DNA of 35,041 nucleotides from Propionibacterium sp. (GTDB taxonomy: Bacteria > Actinomycetota > Actinomycetes > Propionibacteriales > Propionibacteriaceae): positions 1 to 35,041 of the forward strand of contig JALHFX010000016.1 in the NCBI GenBank assembly GCA_022837595.1, given 5' to 3'. Numbering within the stretch: position 1 is the first letter of the stretch; each line of letters begins with the position of its first letter. Of the stretch, positions 1 to 8,123 are shown in pieces. A program made the position numbers and the translations under genes. The notes under the pieces are model-generated. The model saw nothing but the letters and a program-made list of their open reading frames with translations, was not told the DNA's origin and searched no databases.

Positions 1-131
1 ATCATCGCTACCAGGGCCGCGTCCCTCGTGTTCACCACGCCGCGAACACACCAAACAAGCTAGTCAGACACCTCTACACACGACTTTGACGGCACCCTGT
101 CATTACGGCGTAGACATTAAGTCCGTGTTTG
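1..131. other. Flank left of array 1, no gene seen
   Basis: This is the leader-distal side of array 1. I see no convincing coding frame, no degenerate repeat copy and no RNA gene. Any reading frame that starts here owes its length to the array itself. Confidence 0.5.
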
Positions 132-455
132 GTTTCTATTCGCTTTATCGCGAAGGGTCGTTGTCAACGAGAGCCGCAGACGATTCGTCGTACACGTTCG
201 GCCTGTTGTTTCTATTCGCTTTATCGCGAAGGGTCGTTGTCAACTCGAGGGAAGTTCTCCTCGACCCAACGTGTTTCTATTCGCTTTATCGCGAAGGGTC
301 GTTGTCAACTTCACGGCTAAGATCGTCGGGCTCATGCACGAAGACGGGTTTCTATTCGCTTTATCGCGAAGGGTCGTTGTCAACGATCGTCGTCTCGGCA
401 GTTGCATTCATGCAACACGTTTCTATTCGCTTTATCGCGAAGGGTCGTTGTCAAC
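132..455 (-). CRISPR. CRISPR array 1 (5 repeats, 4 spacers)
   Basis: Five identical 37-nt repeats start at 132, 208, 273, 348 and 419. Spacers are 39, 28, 38 and 34 nt. On the plus strand the repeat begins GTTTCTATTCGC and ends GGGTCGTTGTCAAC. Read on the minus strand it ends ATAGAAAC, the usual type III 8-nt 5' handle (compare AUUGAAAC). It contains a TTCGC-GATAAA-GCGAA hairpin placed for Cas6 cleavage at its 3' base. The orientation is confirmed by a conserved leader on the right (456 onward), so transcription runs leftward. The 28-nt spacer (245-272) is unusually short for this locus. Confidence 0.97.
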
Positions 456-853
456 CCCTTGCCCTGCGCAGTGGGGTCTGACTAGCCCTGTTGGGATCAC
501 TTTACACACCCGACTCCGCGGGCAGGGCCAGCGGGCATGGTTTCCTGTGAAATACAAGTGTTCTGCCTTGTCAGAAGGCTGCACATCCGACTGCAAGTTG
601 GCGGGTTCGCGCACACCCCCGGTTGGGTTCACAGGTTCAGACCTCTTCGGTACTTGATGTGTCGTCCAGCGTGGTTCGATCCGAACGACGTCGACGCCTT
701 GACCGCGAAAGGAGCCCATACCGCAGCAGGCAGCCAACCTGAAGAGGCCGGATGCGGTTGCTGTGGTGGCGCCATATTCCCGAGCATACGTTTCGATAGA
801 GTGAAGCCGCATCATCCCTCGTCCACCTCCCGTAACCCGCGAAGGGAAGCCAC
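456..853 (-). repeat. Leader copy 1 plus duplicated flank
   Basis: This segment matches 13856-14250 almost end to end, and its first ~320 bases match 25640-25975. Conserved blocks include CTAGCCCTGTTGG, CACTTTACACACCCG, GGTTTCCTGTGAAA, GGTTCACAGGTTCAGA-like sequence and CCGCGAAAGGAGCCCAT. The part next to the array is the CRISPR leader and should hold the array promoter (reading left) and integration signals. The outer part is a copied cas6 end followed by the upstream region of the TIR-SAVED gene. I could not assign a convincing -35/-10 pair by eye. Confidence 0.85.
666..785 (-). pseudogene. Duplicated 3' end of cas6 (copy 1)
   Basis: On the minus strand this stretch encodes residues such as FRLAACCGMGSFRGQG and VVRIEP, nearly identical to the C-terminus of the intact Cas6 at 25850-26569 (FRLAAYCGMGSFRGKG, IVRIEP). 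Only the last ~35-40 codons are present. The stop codon position is changed so the frame runs on into the leader, and the upstream catalytic part of Cas6 is absent. It cannot make a functional Cas6. It marks the block that was duplicated with the array, and it now overlaps the leader and the upstream region of the TIR-SAVED gene. Confidence 0.8.
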
Positions 854-3028
854 ATGGCCGACGCATTCGATCCGAAGGGGCCGATTTTCATCTCCTATCG
901 TCGCAGTGACGGTCAGAAGGTGGCAGAACTGCTTGACACCTATCTCAGGGCGGCAGGGTTGGTGCCTTGGCGAGACCTCGTCGATCTGCCTCCCGGAGAG
1001 ACCGCGCAGCGTGTGTCTGACGCATTCGATGGCGGCCTGTCGTCTGCGATCCTGCTGGTGACTGCCGAGATCAAGGATAGTGACTTCGTTCGGGAACACG
1101 AATTGCCGAGGCTGCGCGCGATGGACGCCGATAAGGACAACACGTTTCGCCTGCACGTCGTCAATACCATCCAAGGTGAGTCTTACGACCGAATCAATAT
1201 TGACGCACCCGACGAACTGCTCAAGGTTAGCGACGACCCGAAGCTGCGCAAGCTGAAACACTATGCCCTCTTACCTGGCAGATCAGAACTGCGTCAGCTG
1301 GTTCGCGACCTGTTGGGCGCACGCTTGCGGGCTCGCCATCAGACTCTGGCCGACAACGAAATCAATATCCAGACGCAAACCCGTCCCTTCCCCGATTCAT
1401 ACAGCCGATTCTCCGGGCCTACGGTCGTCGGTGCCGAGCACGACCTGATGATTCGCTTGAGACTCGACAGATTCACGGGTGTTCCCGAAGAGATCGGATA
1501 TCGCTGTCTGCAACAGACGTTGCCGTTGATGGTCGACGCCATCTATTCCTGCGGGGTGAAGAAGATCACCCAAACCGGGGGTGGTCATTTCAGCATCGGT
1601 TGGGCTCTGGGTGCCGCGTTGCCGACCACTCGCACGGGGTTCGACACGTTCACGTCCGTGGATGTGTCTAACAACCTCTGGTCGGATAGTGGGATCACGA
1701 AGGCGAAAGACCGCACCTTCGACGTGGAGGTGGAATCCACGGCTGTCGGCGGGGAAGATGCCGCGGGCCCTAACCGGGTGGCAGTCCTGCTCCAGTACGC
1801 GAACCGAGCCCGCTTGAGCGCGTTCGAGTCAATGACCGACTCGCTACCCAACTTGAGGGCAGCGGTTGTGATCAACGTCAAACCGATACAACCACCCGCG
1901 CACGACGAGCGCATGCAGGACATCCCATCCGAAGAGGGTTACGCGCTGGCCCGAGATATTACTTACCTTCTGCGCAAATTGGCTAACGAACATGACGCCG
2001 AACTGCATATCGCGAGCAACCTGCCAACCTCGCTGACTGCCCTCTGCGGGCGTCGCATGAACACGGTGAACTGCGTCCTTTACGAGTGGGGCCGCGACTG
2101 GACGACCGGCATCAAGCGCTACTACCCGGTCATCAGAGTACAGTCGGGAGAACCTGATGGACCGATTACTGAGGTCTTTCCGCAGCGTCGTTGGTCGTGG
2201 GAGCGAACGCCGGTCACCGAGGTAGTCAACCTCACCTCACACGCTGTGCAGCTGTACCACGAGGGGTTACCGATCTGCGAGTTGGCTGCTGCGGATCGTT
2301 CGGTCGAGCCGGAAGCCCCTGACATGACCGAAGAAAAAGACGAGATTTGCCACAACACTGGTCCGATTCCGGTTTTCCAGGTCACCCCGTCGCCGGTGGT
2401 GCATCAGCCGATTGCCGTACCCGGCCGAGGCTATATCGTGTCACGAGCTGTCGCCGTGGCGTCGAACAGGGCCGACTTCTATTTCCCGTATCCAGAAGTC
2501 AACGCTCACGGTGCCGCTGTGACAGCGGAGGCGCTAGCGCAGTTGCCGGGCAGCGATGATGACACCGCCGCCTTGCTGAGGCTGATTGAGAACCGCTGCC
2601 CGAGGTGTGGGGGTGGGCCCCAGTCGAAGAACACCGCGCCGACGCCGACATCCACGCACGATCGCGCACAAACGAAGGAAGAACGCGCCACTATGCTGGC
2701 CAACTACACCCCGCATGCCACACTCACCTACCGGCCTGATAGCGCCGAAACCATCGTCTTACCCCAACTGGGTAACGCCCGATGCCAGGAGGAATACATA
2801 CCCGCCGGGACATTTGACGATGGCGATCTTCCGGTTACCCTGATGCGCTACGGCCAGGTCACCGGTCTCCCGGATCCGCAACCGGGCACCGTCTACGTAG
2901 TCTCCCAACTGGTTGTAAACGCCCTCCCCGAGCGTGTCGACCTCGCCTTCCCCGCCGGACTCGTACGCGACGATGAGGGCACGATCATCGGGTTCCGTTA
3001 CTTGGCGAGGTCAGCTCCGGTCTCTTGA
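854..3028 (+). CDS. TIR-SAVED effector with duplicated C-terminal domain
   Basis: The protein has 724 residues. Residues ~8-150 form a TIR domain (IFISYRRSDGQKVAELL, then PWRDLVDLPPGE; E81/E83 in REHELPRL are the candidate catalytic glutamates). Residues ~195-450 form a SAVED domain (TQTGGGHFSIGWA; ELHIASNLPTSLTALCGRRM; then the conserved VLYEWG and YYPVIRV). TIR-SAVED proteins of CBASS cleave NAD+ after binding a cyclic trinucleotide and forming filaments. Here the likely activator is cyclic oligoadenylate made by the two Cas10 proteins, which is inference. The C-terminal ~265 residues hold two copies of one small domain (~459-565, starting NLTSHAV; ~614-720, starting NYTPHAT), joined by a linker with CPRC at 582-585. 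The start is supported by GAAGGGA at 841-847. The 3' end overlaps the convergent csx19-like gene by 31 bp. Confidence 0.85.
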   Translation: MADAFDPKGPIFISYRRSDGQKVAELLDTYLRAAGLVPWRDLVDLPPGETAQRVSDAFDGGLSSAILLVTAEIKDSDFVREHELPRLRAMDADKDNTFRLHVVNTIQGESYDRINIDAPDELLKVSDDPKLRKLKHYALLPGRSELRQLVRDLLGARLRARHQTLADNEINIQTQTRPFPDSYSRFSGPTVVGAEHDLMIRLRLDRFTGVPEEIGYRCLQQTLPLMVDAIYSCGVKKITQTGGGHFSIGWALGAALPTTRTGFDTFTSVDVSNNLWSDSGITKAKDRTFDVEVESTAVGGEDAAGPNRVAVLLQYANRARLSAFESMTDSLPNLRAAVVINVKPIQPPAHDERMQDIPSEEGYALARDITYLLRKLANEHDAELHIASNLPTSLTALCGRRMNTVNCVLYEWGRDWTTGIKRYYPVIRVQSGEPDGPITEVFPQRRWSWERTPVTEVVNLTSHAVQLYHEGLPICELAAADRSVEPEAPDMTEEKDEICHNTGPIPVFQVTPSPVVHQPIAVPGRGYIVSRAVAVASNRADFYFPYPEVNAHGAAVTAEALAQLPGSDDDTAALLRLIENRCPRCGGGPQSKNTAPTPTSTHDRAQTKEERATMLANYTPHATLTYRPDSAETIVLPQLGNARCQEEYIPAGTFDDGDLPVTLMRYGQVTGLPDPQPGTVYVVSQLVVNALPERVDLAFPAGLVRDDEGTIIGFRYLARSAPVS
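860..1030 (+). repeat. 12-bp direct repeat pair inside TIR coding sequence
   Basis: GACGCATTCGAT occurs exactly at 860-871 and at 1019-1030, 159 bp apart (53 codons, in frame). The decayed second TIR-SAVED copy carries only one counterpart (AGCGAATTCGAT, 14259-14270) and lacks everything between. The pair is therefore the probable site of an in-frame slippage deletion in that copy. Confidence 0.75.
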
Positions 3029-3483
3029 GCCGTCGGCCCGGCGGGCTCTTTCGCCCACATGAAGGTCACAGGGTCGGCGGTTTCGACGTCCACCTCCGAC
3101 CAGATCAGGTCGCGCCGTGCGTCGCCTCGCATCGTCACGCGCTTATCTTCGCGTGACCACGGTTGGGCATCACGTTCGGTGACTGCCACCTGCTCGGTCA
3201 ATTGCGCCAACGCGGTCAGCTTTTCATCGGCTCCATGTCCGGACAGATCAGGCTGTACCAGCCAGCCCACGATCACTTGTTTGCCATCACTGCGTACGCG
3301 CATCAGCCGCGAGCCATCCGGTGACCATGCCCAGACATGGCTGGTCGGTGGTTGAACAGTCGGGAGCGATCCGATGTGGAATCCTTCGTAGTCGCTCCAG
3401 GCTGCGGTCATGCCCTGGCAGGTGGCCACGACTTCCGTCCAGTCGCGGGCTCCCCAGCCGATCAGCGTCCGGGTGTCAGACAT
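2998..3483 (-). CDS. Csx19-like small subunit, type III-D module A
   Basis: The protein has 161 residues and is the last gene of effector operon A. Its start overlaps the end of cas7-2x by 8 bp, so it is translationally coupled. No catalytic motif is visible. The HVWAWSPDGSRLMRVRSDGK stretch, a beta-strand pair displaying a substituted side-chain series, recalls the Csx19 (all1473-like) accessory protein of type III-D loci. The position directly after cas7-2x is the same as for the small protein in operon B. Csx19 is a structural component of the known III-Dv complex. The assignment rests on gene order and size more than on sequence. The stop codon lies inside the end of the convergent TIR-SAVED gene. 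Confidence 0.5.
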   Translation of the reverse strand: MSDTRTLIGWGARDWTEVVATCQGMTAAWSDYEGFHIGSLPTVQPPTSHVWAWSPDGSRLMRVRSDGKQVIVGWLVQPDLSGHGADEKLTALAQLTEQVAVTERDAQPWSREDKRVTMRGDARRDLIWSEVDVETADPVTFMWAKEPAGPTAQETGADLAK

Positions 3484-4801
3484 CTGCTGGCTCCTTCACT
3501 GGCAACGTTTTGATCATGGCGGTGTCTGCCGGCCCGGCAGCAAGCCCCGCGATGATACCGGTGGGTGCCGCGCTCGAATCGTTCTCGGCGCGAAGGCCCA
3601 GTTCCAGATCGTCGACCCGTATCCGCCCCAGCCCAGAACCGGTGCGGCCGCCGAGGCCGATGATGCCGTCGTCCAAGTCGCCCAATGCCCGAACCAGTGC
3701 GCGCGGCACCCAGCTGATGTCGGGGTCATGCTCGTCGGGCTTGCGTGCCCAGTGCACTGTGAGCGTCAACTCGTGCGATGGCAGTGTCTGTTCTTCGAAT
3801 AGTGCTCCGGCCCGGTAGCCTCCCGTGAACCGATCGATAGCAGTGCGATGTCTCGTCTGAACAGCGTTCGGGTCGTGTACCTGCTCGGAGCAGGAGAACG
3901 ACCAACAACCCTGCCCGGAATCCGCCGACCCAAAAACTGCGCAGACCGGGCATTTGCCGCAGCCGGTCCAGCTCTCAGTCGTCCCATCGTCCTCACCTGG
4001 CACAGGGCAACAAGGCAGGTCAAGACAACGTGCGATGTAGGTGACCCGTGACCGCAGAAGACCCTTCCACGCGGAACCATGGAACCAAGCCGCTTGCCGC
4101 CACATAGGATCATCGCGATCGGCCACCAGTAAGTCGTCCACCAAGAAAGTGGCCTGTAACACCAATGAAGGTGGCTCCTGCTTCAAGGTGAGCGTGTCAG
4201 CATTGGCCAGCAGCGCGTCGATTCGGGCAGGCCCGGCCTCGTTATTCCGCACCAGGTCCAACAGCCCTGTCGCGCTGCTGGTCTCGAAAGTCTTGAAGTG
4301 CACCTGGACGACTTCGGCGTCCCCCAATCCCGACGTGATCCCGCCGCCGACACTCGGCCGCCAGGTCGCCAGCACGTCAAGAAGCGTCGTGGGCGGGCGG
4401 TCGCTGGAGAGATACAGGTACAGGTCGGGTTTTCCCGTACCCCCAGGAAGCACCTCGTCGGAAGTTCGGAAACCACGTGAAGCTGCGACCCGTCGCCCCT
4501 GGTTGATCGGCGTCTGGCCCCGCTGGACGATTGTGACGTCATCTGAGAGCCGGGTTCCCAAAACCCACCAAGGGGAGGCCGTGAGTTCGCCATCCTGGGG
4601 CGGCCCGAACAACTCTTCAGCTTTGGCGCCCGCGTGAGCGCGCAGCGAACCGGCAAGCCCGGTGCTGGGGACGAATGGCCGGTCTTCGTTGGCCGGGTCG
4701 CGAACGGTGCGGGCCCGGTTGGCCGCATCGTCATGAGTCAGCCAGCCACCGATCCGGAACGGCGATAACAGGGCTATTCCCACTCGTACGTAAGTGCGCA
4801 T
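3476..4801 (-). CDS. Cas7-2x (two fused Cas7 RAMP domains), module A
   Basis: The protein has 441 residues and two RAMP units. The first has SPFRIGGWLTHDD (residues 13-25) with acidic residues where Csm3-type backbone subunits carry the RNA-cleaving Asp. It also has VPSTGLAGSLR at 44-54 and a glycine loop GGGITSGLG at 152-160. The second has FHGSAWKGLLR (240-250), a cysteine cluster (C264/C265, C281, C284, C287 in CGKCPVCAVFG) probably binding zinc, TAIDRFTGG, and a glycine loop GGRTGSGLG at 384-392. It would form two adjacent backbone units holding crRNA and cutting target RNA. It starts immediately after the csx10 stop (TGAATG junction) and overlaps the csx19-like gene. Confidence 0.8.
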   Translation of the reverse strand: MRTYVRVGIALLSPFRIGGWLTHDDAANRARTVRDPANEDRPFVPSTGLAGSLRAHAGAKAEELFGPPQDGELTASPWWVLGTRLSDDVTIVQRGQTPINQGRRVAASRGFRTSDEVLPGGTGKPDLYLYLSSDRPPTTLLDVLATWRPSVGGGITSGLGDAEVVQVHFKTFETSSATGLLDLVRNNEAGPARIDALLANADTLTLKQEPPSLVLQATFLVDDLLVADRDDPMWRQAAWFHGSAWKGLLRSRVTYIARCLDLPCCPVPGEDDGTTESWTGCGKCPVCAVFGSADSGQGCWSFSCSEQVHDPNAVQTRHRTAIDRFTGGYRAGALFEEQTLPSHELTLTVHWARKPDEHDPDISWVPRALVRALGDLDDGIIGLGGRTGSGLGRIRVDDLELGLRAENDSSAAPTGIIAGLAAGPADTAMIKTLPVKEPADV

Positions 4802-6031
4802 TCACAGGCCCCTTTCCAGGTCGCGAGCCAGCGCCGTCCTGTGCTGCTGCGGACCGTTCACCAATATGTTCTCGGCAGCCTGGCGTTGGCTCTCGGTCAG
4901 GGTGGCGGGGACACCGGGGCGCTTCAGGCGCTCGTTGACCTCGGCATGCTGACCCTCCCCAACTTCACGAAGTTGGTTGGCCAGCCATCTCGTCTGCTCC
5001 GCGTTGAGCGCCACCTTTCGCAGCTTTGCTTGCCACTGATCGAGCCCGCCAGCAGCGGACTGATGCTTGGGGGTGACAGCAGTGTCTACTGCCCAAGCCG
5101 ATTCCACCAGCTCAAGGAAACCGAATCCCTCGGCTCTCCTGATGCCAACGCCGTGGTCGAGCAGTTTTGTCACCGCTACACGATCGCCGGTCAACACTGC
5201 CACCGAGCCTCGGGCCACCGCTAAATCGGTGGGTTTGGGAAGCCCGGATGCGGCATGCCACCCGCCGGCGCCTTCGGTCGTGACTCGGCCGGCAAATACA
5301 CGTTCGGCTAAGACTCCGTGCCTTGCGAGAGCGGATTTGAGATCGAGACTGGGACGCCCTGCGTCGTCCACCAGGATGATCGGCGACAGACTCCTCACCA
5401 CTGCACGCCCGTCGGGGACAGTGGGGGAGGGCCGCACCGTGATGGTCACTTCGGCAGCCCCCTGGACTCCTGCCCGGCCCCCGAAGGTGAGTCGCTCCGT
5501 GGTCGGTAGTTCTGCGACCAAGGAGGCGTCCCCCACGATGCTGCCGGTGAACATGGCACCCTTGGCATTCGATTCCCGGCTGTACAGAGCGGCGTCGAGT
5601 GCGGTGCCGGTGCTGGGGTTGATGGCCGTGCTTGTGTTCATGGTGAGGTCGGCGCTGCTGCCCGTCCGAGCGATGATGCGCCCCTTCAAGGGTTCGGGTA
5701 GACCGCCGCACACGGGTTGGGCACCGGTGTGAAACGCTCGATCGAAGTACCGGGGGTGCCGGTCGCCTTGATGGTACTTACACGCGGTGACCGAGAGGTT
5801 TTCTAGTAGGCAGTCGTCCCGGATGAGCGGGCCGAACCTGACCTCGCCGTCGAACAGTTCCCGGAAGGTTGCGTCTTGGTCTTTGCGGCGCAACCACCAG
5901 GCGGCGAGCGCGCCCCGCAGAGTCGCGCCCGTGATCAGTGGTTCTGTTCGGGTGAGGTATGCCTTGGCGTTCGTCTTGCCAATGGACACCGGTTGCAGGG
6001 CGCGGGCGGTCACAGTGAACCAGGCGGTCAT
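4802..6031 (-). CDS. csx10: Csx10 (type III-D Cas5) with helical Cas11-like tail, module A
   Basis: The protein has 409 residues. The start MTAWFTV was chosen over a longer frame because its ATG forms an ATGA overlap with the preceding cas7 stop. N-terminal RAMP features are PVSIGKTNAKAY and ITGATLRGALAAWWLR. The C-terminal glycine-rich loop GVGIRRAEGFGF is the Csx10/Cas5 hallmark and nearly repeats GVGARRAEGFGR of the fusion protein in module B. Csx10 caps the 5' handle of the crRNA. Residues ~325-409 are predicted helical (QWQAKLRKVALNAEQTRWLA, LTESQRQAAENIL) and align loosely with the Cas11-like tail of the module B fusion. This is probably a Cas5-Cas11 polypeptide without the Cas7 part. 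Confidence 0.8.
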   Translation of the reverse strand: MTAWFTVTARALQPVSIGKTNAKAYLTRTEPLITGATLRGALAAWWLRRKDQDATFRELFDGEVRFGPLIRDDCLLENLSVTACKYHQGDRHPRYFDRAFHTGAQPVCGGLPEPLKGRIIARTGSSADLTMNTSTAINPSTGTALDAALYSRESNAKGAMFTGSIVGDASLVAELPTTERLTFGGRAGVQGAAEVTITVRPSPTVPDGRAVVRSLSPIILVDDAGRPSLDLKSALARHGVLAERVFAGRVTTEGAGGWHAASGLPKPTDLAVARGSVAVLTGDRVAVTKLLDHGVGIRRAEGFGFLELVESAWAVDTAVTPKHQSAAGGLDQWQAKLRKVALNAEQTRWLANQLREVGEGQHAEVNERLKRPGVPATLTESQRQAAENILVNGPQQHRTALARDLERGL

Positions 6032-6594
6032 GAGGCTTGATCCTCCGTCCGTGGGAAGAGGATGGCAATGTCCTTGCCGCACTCGTTACGGTCAGTGATG
6101 ATCGTGACCCAACCCAGGCCGCGCCGTCGGTCGGCACCGATTCCTTCGACGAGCCGCGCGGAGATGCTCAGCAATGCCAGATGGGTTTCGACTCGGCTTG
6201 GGTCGATCGGGCTTTGCTGCCAGATCGTGGCGGTGGCGTCGGGCGCATGAGCGGTCTCGACCACGAACAGCGCCCCGGCTTGGACGCGGCGTCTTGCATC
6301 GAGTGCGATCCGTGCCTGTGGTCGGATCTCCGGAGTGACGCCGAGCTCTGCGTCGTCCCAATGCCACGGGGACGGATTGTGTGTGGTACCGAAGACCTCG
6401 CGGATCAGCGCGTGATCGGTCTTTTCGTCGAGCATCGGGAACATCGCTCGGGCGGCCTCGCGCATCACTCCCTTGAGCGATGTCCCCGGCAGCAAGCGGT
6501 TGCGGTCTAAGACGTCGTCGAGCATGCTGCCAGCGTGACCAGAACCGATCCGGAAGGGACTATTGAATGTGATTGCGAGCGTGAGACTGCTCAT
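6028..6594 (-). CDS. Cas7 (Csm3-like) backbone subunit, module A
   Basis: The protein has 188 residues. The ATG at 6594 overlaps the Cas10 stop as ATGA and was preferred over an upstream GTG. It is a single RAMP domain: SPFRIGSGHAGSMLDD (12-27) with D26/D27/D30 as candidate RNase residues, LLPGTSLKGVMREAA as the RAMP helix, and a glycine loop GIGADRRRGLG near the C-terminus. Csm3/Cmr4-type Cas7 subunits form the crRNA-binding backbone and cut target RNA every six nucleotides. It ends in an ATGA overlap with csx10. In module B the equivalent unit is fused to Csx10. Confidence 0.85.
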   Translation of the reverse strand: MSSLTLAITFNSPFRIGSGHAGSMLDDVLDRNRLLPGTSLKGVMREAARAMFPMLDEKTDHALIREVFGTTHNPSPWHWDDAELGVTPEIRPQARIALDARRRVQAGALFVVETAHAPDATATIWQQSPIDPSRVETHLALLSISARLVEGIGADRRRGLGWVTIITDRNECGKDIAILFPRTEDQAS

Positions 6595-8123
6595 TTGGAC
6601 CACCACCGTCCGAGGCTGAGAGTGTCGAGCAGGTCCTGGGTCGCTTCGTCACTCAGGCGTCGGTTGTGCCTCCAGCCCGCTGGTAGCACGCCTGACACGA
6701 ATGACGCCGATCCAGGCATTCGCGTTACGAAGTGCACCAGGCGTGCCTGTCTAGCGGCCGGATCGGGGTCGGACAGCATCGTCCGTAGTGAACTGCGGGT
6801 CGATCCTGGTAGTTCGACAACGGCGTTGAGCGTCTCCGCGCGGTCATTCAGCTTGGTCAAATCCCAGGCCGGGCGTCCGGCAACAGGTCTCGGCCCGTCC
6901 CAGGTCACGTCCGTCCACGCAAACGACATTCCGTTGCCCAGGACATGTCGTTTTGCTTGGCGCAGCAGTTCCTCGGTCAGCTCGACTTGATCGCCGATCG
7001 GAAACGCGTCATGGCAGATGACGATGCCGGCGGACATCGTCGGAGGACGATCGCGCTGTCCGAATGCCGCGTAACCCTGCTGGCTCGCTTCCAGAAAGAC
7101 TCGCAGAAACCGCCAGGCCCGCAACGCCGGAACGGTGACAAGGATGTCGTCGCCGCCCTGGATGTGCGGGACGACCGGCAGCTGCGTGTCGTCGGGGCGC
7201 AGGATCTCGAGAGTGGCCTTCAACAGGGCTTCTCCGGTGGCTTCCTTGATGCCTTTCGACAGCGTGCGCAGGTATTCGAGAGACTGCTCGGTGCCGTCGT
7301 CGGCTGCACGCGTTCGTGCCTCGGCGAACAACCCGCCCAGCCCGTTGCCGTCGGCGAAGATCGTCGCCAGGTGATTGTTGTCGGTCGAGCGGTACTGGAT
7401 CGCATCGTCGGACAGCGCCCGCATCTTCGCGATCGCAGCGAAGTCCTCAGCAACTGCCAGTTCACGTCCGGCCGCTGTCTGGGCGTCGATCGCTTTCCAC
7501 AAGCGCTGCTCGGCCAGGAACCCTGAGGTGCCGGTGCTGCTAGCATCCCGATTCTTCTTGAGGCTCCGGTACAACTGTCCACGCAGCTTACGTGGCCGAC
7601 GCTGCTGGCAGTCAGGGCACACCCACGACTCCTTCGCGGCCAGATAGCTGCTGGCCCCGGATTGTCCGCATTCGTCGCAAAGCTTCTGCATCGGGAACTC
7701 GTACGGACGTGGCCAGAAGGTCTGGCGGAGCTTGGGATTTTCCGCCACCTCGGATGCGAGCGAGGCCGCGTAACTGGGCTGGTCGTAGAGGCTCACTTGC
7801 ACCGTACAGGCCGGCAGTTGGGTGCGGATCGCCTGGGCGAGCGCAATGCCGGCTTCCCAAGCTTTGTCGTTGTGGGGCGAGGTCAACGAGATAACGCCGT
7901 CGACGTCAAGGGCTTCATGGTTGACGGTCACGTCGGGCTCGTATTGCGCCAGTATCGTTTTGATATCTGCAATGCCGAGCTCGCTGGCTCGTTGGTGGAA
8001 CTGGCCAGCGGCGTCGCTGGCGTGCAGCAAGAGGTCCGAGGCACCACGTCGTCCCCACAGACTGCGCGACCGGCCCAAGTACTCCTGCACTTGCTTGAAC
8101 CCGACATCCACGAACGCAGTCAT
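6591..8123 (-). CDS. cas10: Cas10 large subunit, module A
   Basis: The protein has 510 residues. The first palm begins AFVDVGFKQVQEYLGRSR, with the typical GASDLLL motif. A four-cysteine zinc finger (C149, C152, C169, C172) separates the palms. The second palm carries FADGNGLG (257-264) and the cyclase motif GGDD (323-326). There is no N-terminal HD nuclease domain, as is usual for subtype III-D. On target RNA binding it should polymerise ATP into cyclic oligoadenylate, the likely signal for the TIR-SAVED protein and the substrate for Csx3. It is coupled by ATGA overlaps to the genes on both sides. Cyclase activity is inferred from the motif. Confidence 0.92.
   Translation of the reverse strand: MTAFVDVGFKQVQEYLGRSRSLWGRRGASDLLLHASDAAGQFHQRASELGIADIKTILAQYEPDVTVNHEALDVDGVISLTSPHNDKAWEAGIALAQAIRTQLPACTVQVSLYDQPSYAASLASEVAENPKLRQTFWPRPYEFPMQKLCDECGQSGASSYLAAKESWVCPDCQQRRPRKLRGQLYRSLKKNRDASSTGTSGFLAEQRLWKAIDAQTAAGRELAVAEDFAAIAKMRALSDDAIQYRSTDNNHLATIFADGNGLGGLFAEARTRAADDGTEQSLEYLRTLSKGIKEATGEALLKATLEILRPDDTQLPVVPHIQGGDDILVTVPALRAWRFLRVFLEASQQGYAAFGQRDRPPTMSAGIVICHDAFPIGDQVELTEELLRQAKRHVLGNGMSFAWTDVTWDGPRPVAGRPAWDLTKLNDRAETLNAVVELPGSTRSSLRTMLSDPDPAARQARLVHFVTRMPGSASFVSGVLPAGWRHNRRLSDEATQDLLDTLSLGRWWSK

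Noticed and set aside
86..657. Open frames with repeated FYSLYREGS or FLFALSRRVV peptides across the arrays
   Set aside because: The peptides are translations of the CRISPR repeat; similar frames appear at 13158-14056 and 25097-25669. They are not genes.
432..891. Minus-strand frames opposite leader 1
   Set aside because: The only meaningful content is the copied cas6 end, listed as a fragment. The rest is leader sequence.
4802..6594. Possibility that cas7 and csx10 of module A are a frameshifted fusion gene
   Set aside because: The ATGA overlap is the same coupling used throughout the operon, and each protein has a complete start, fold pattern and stop.
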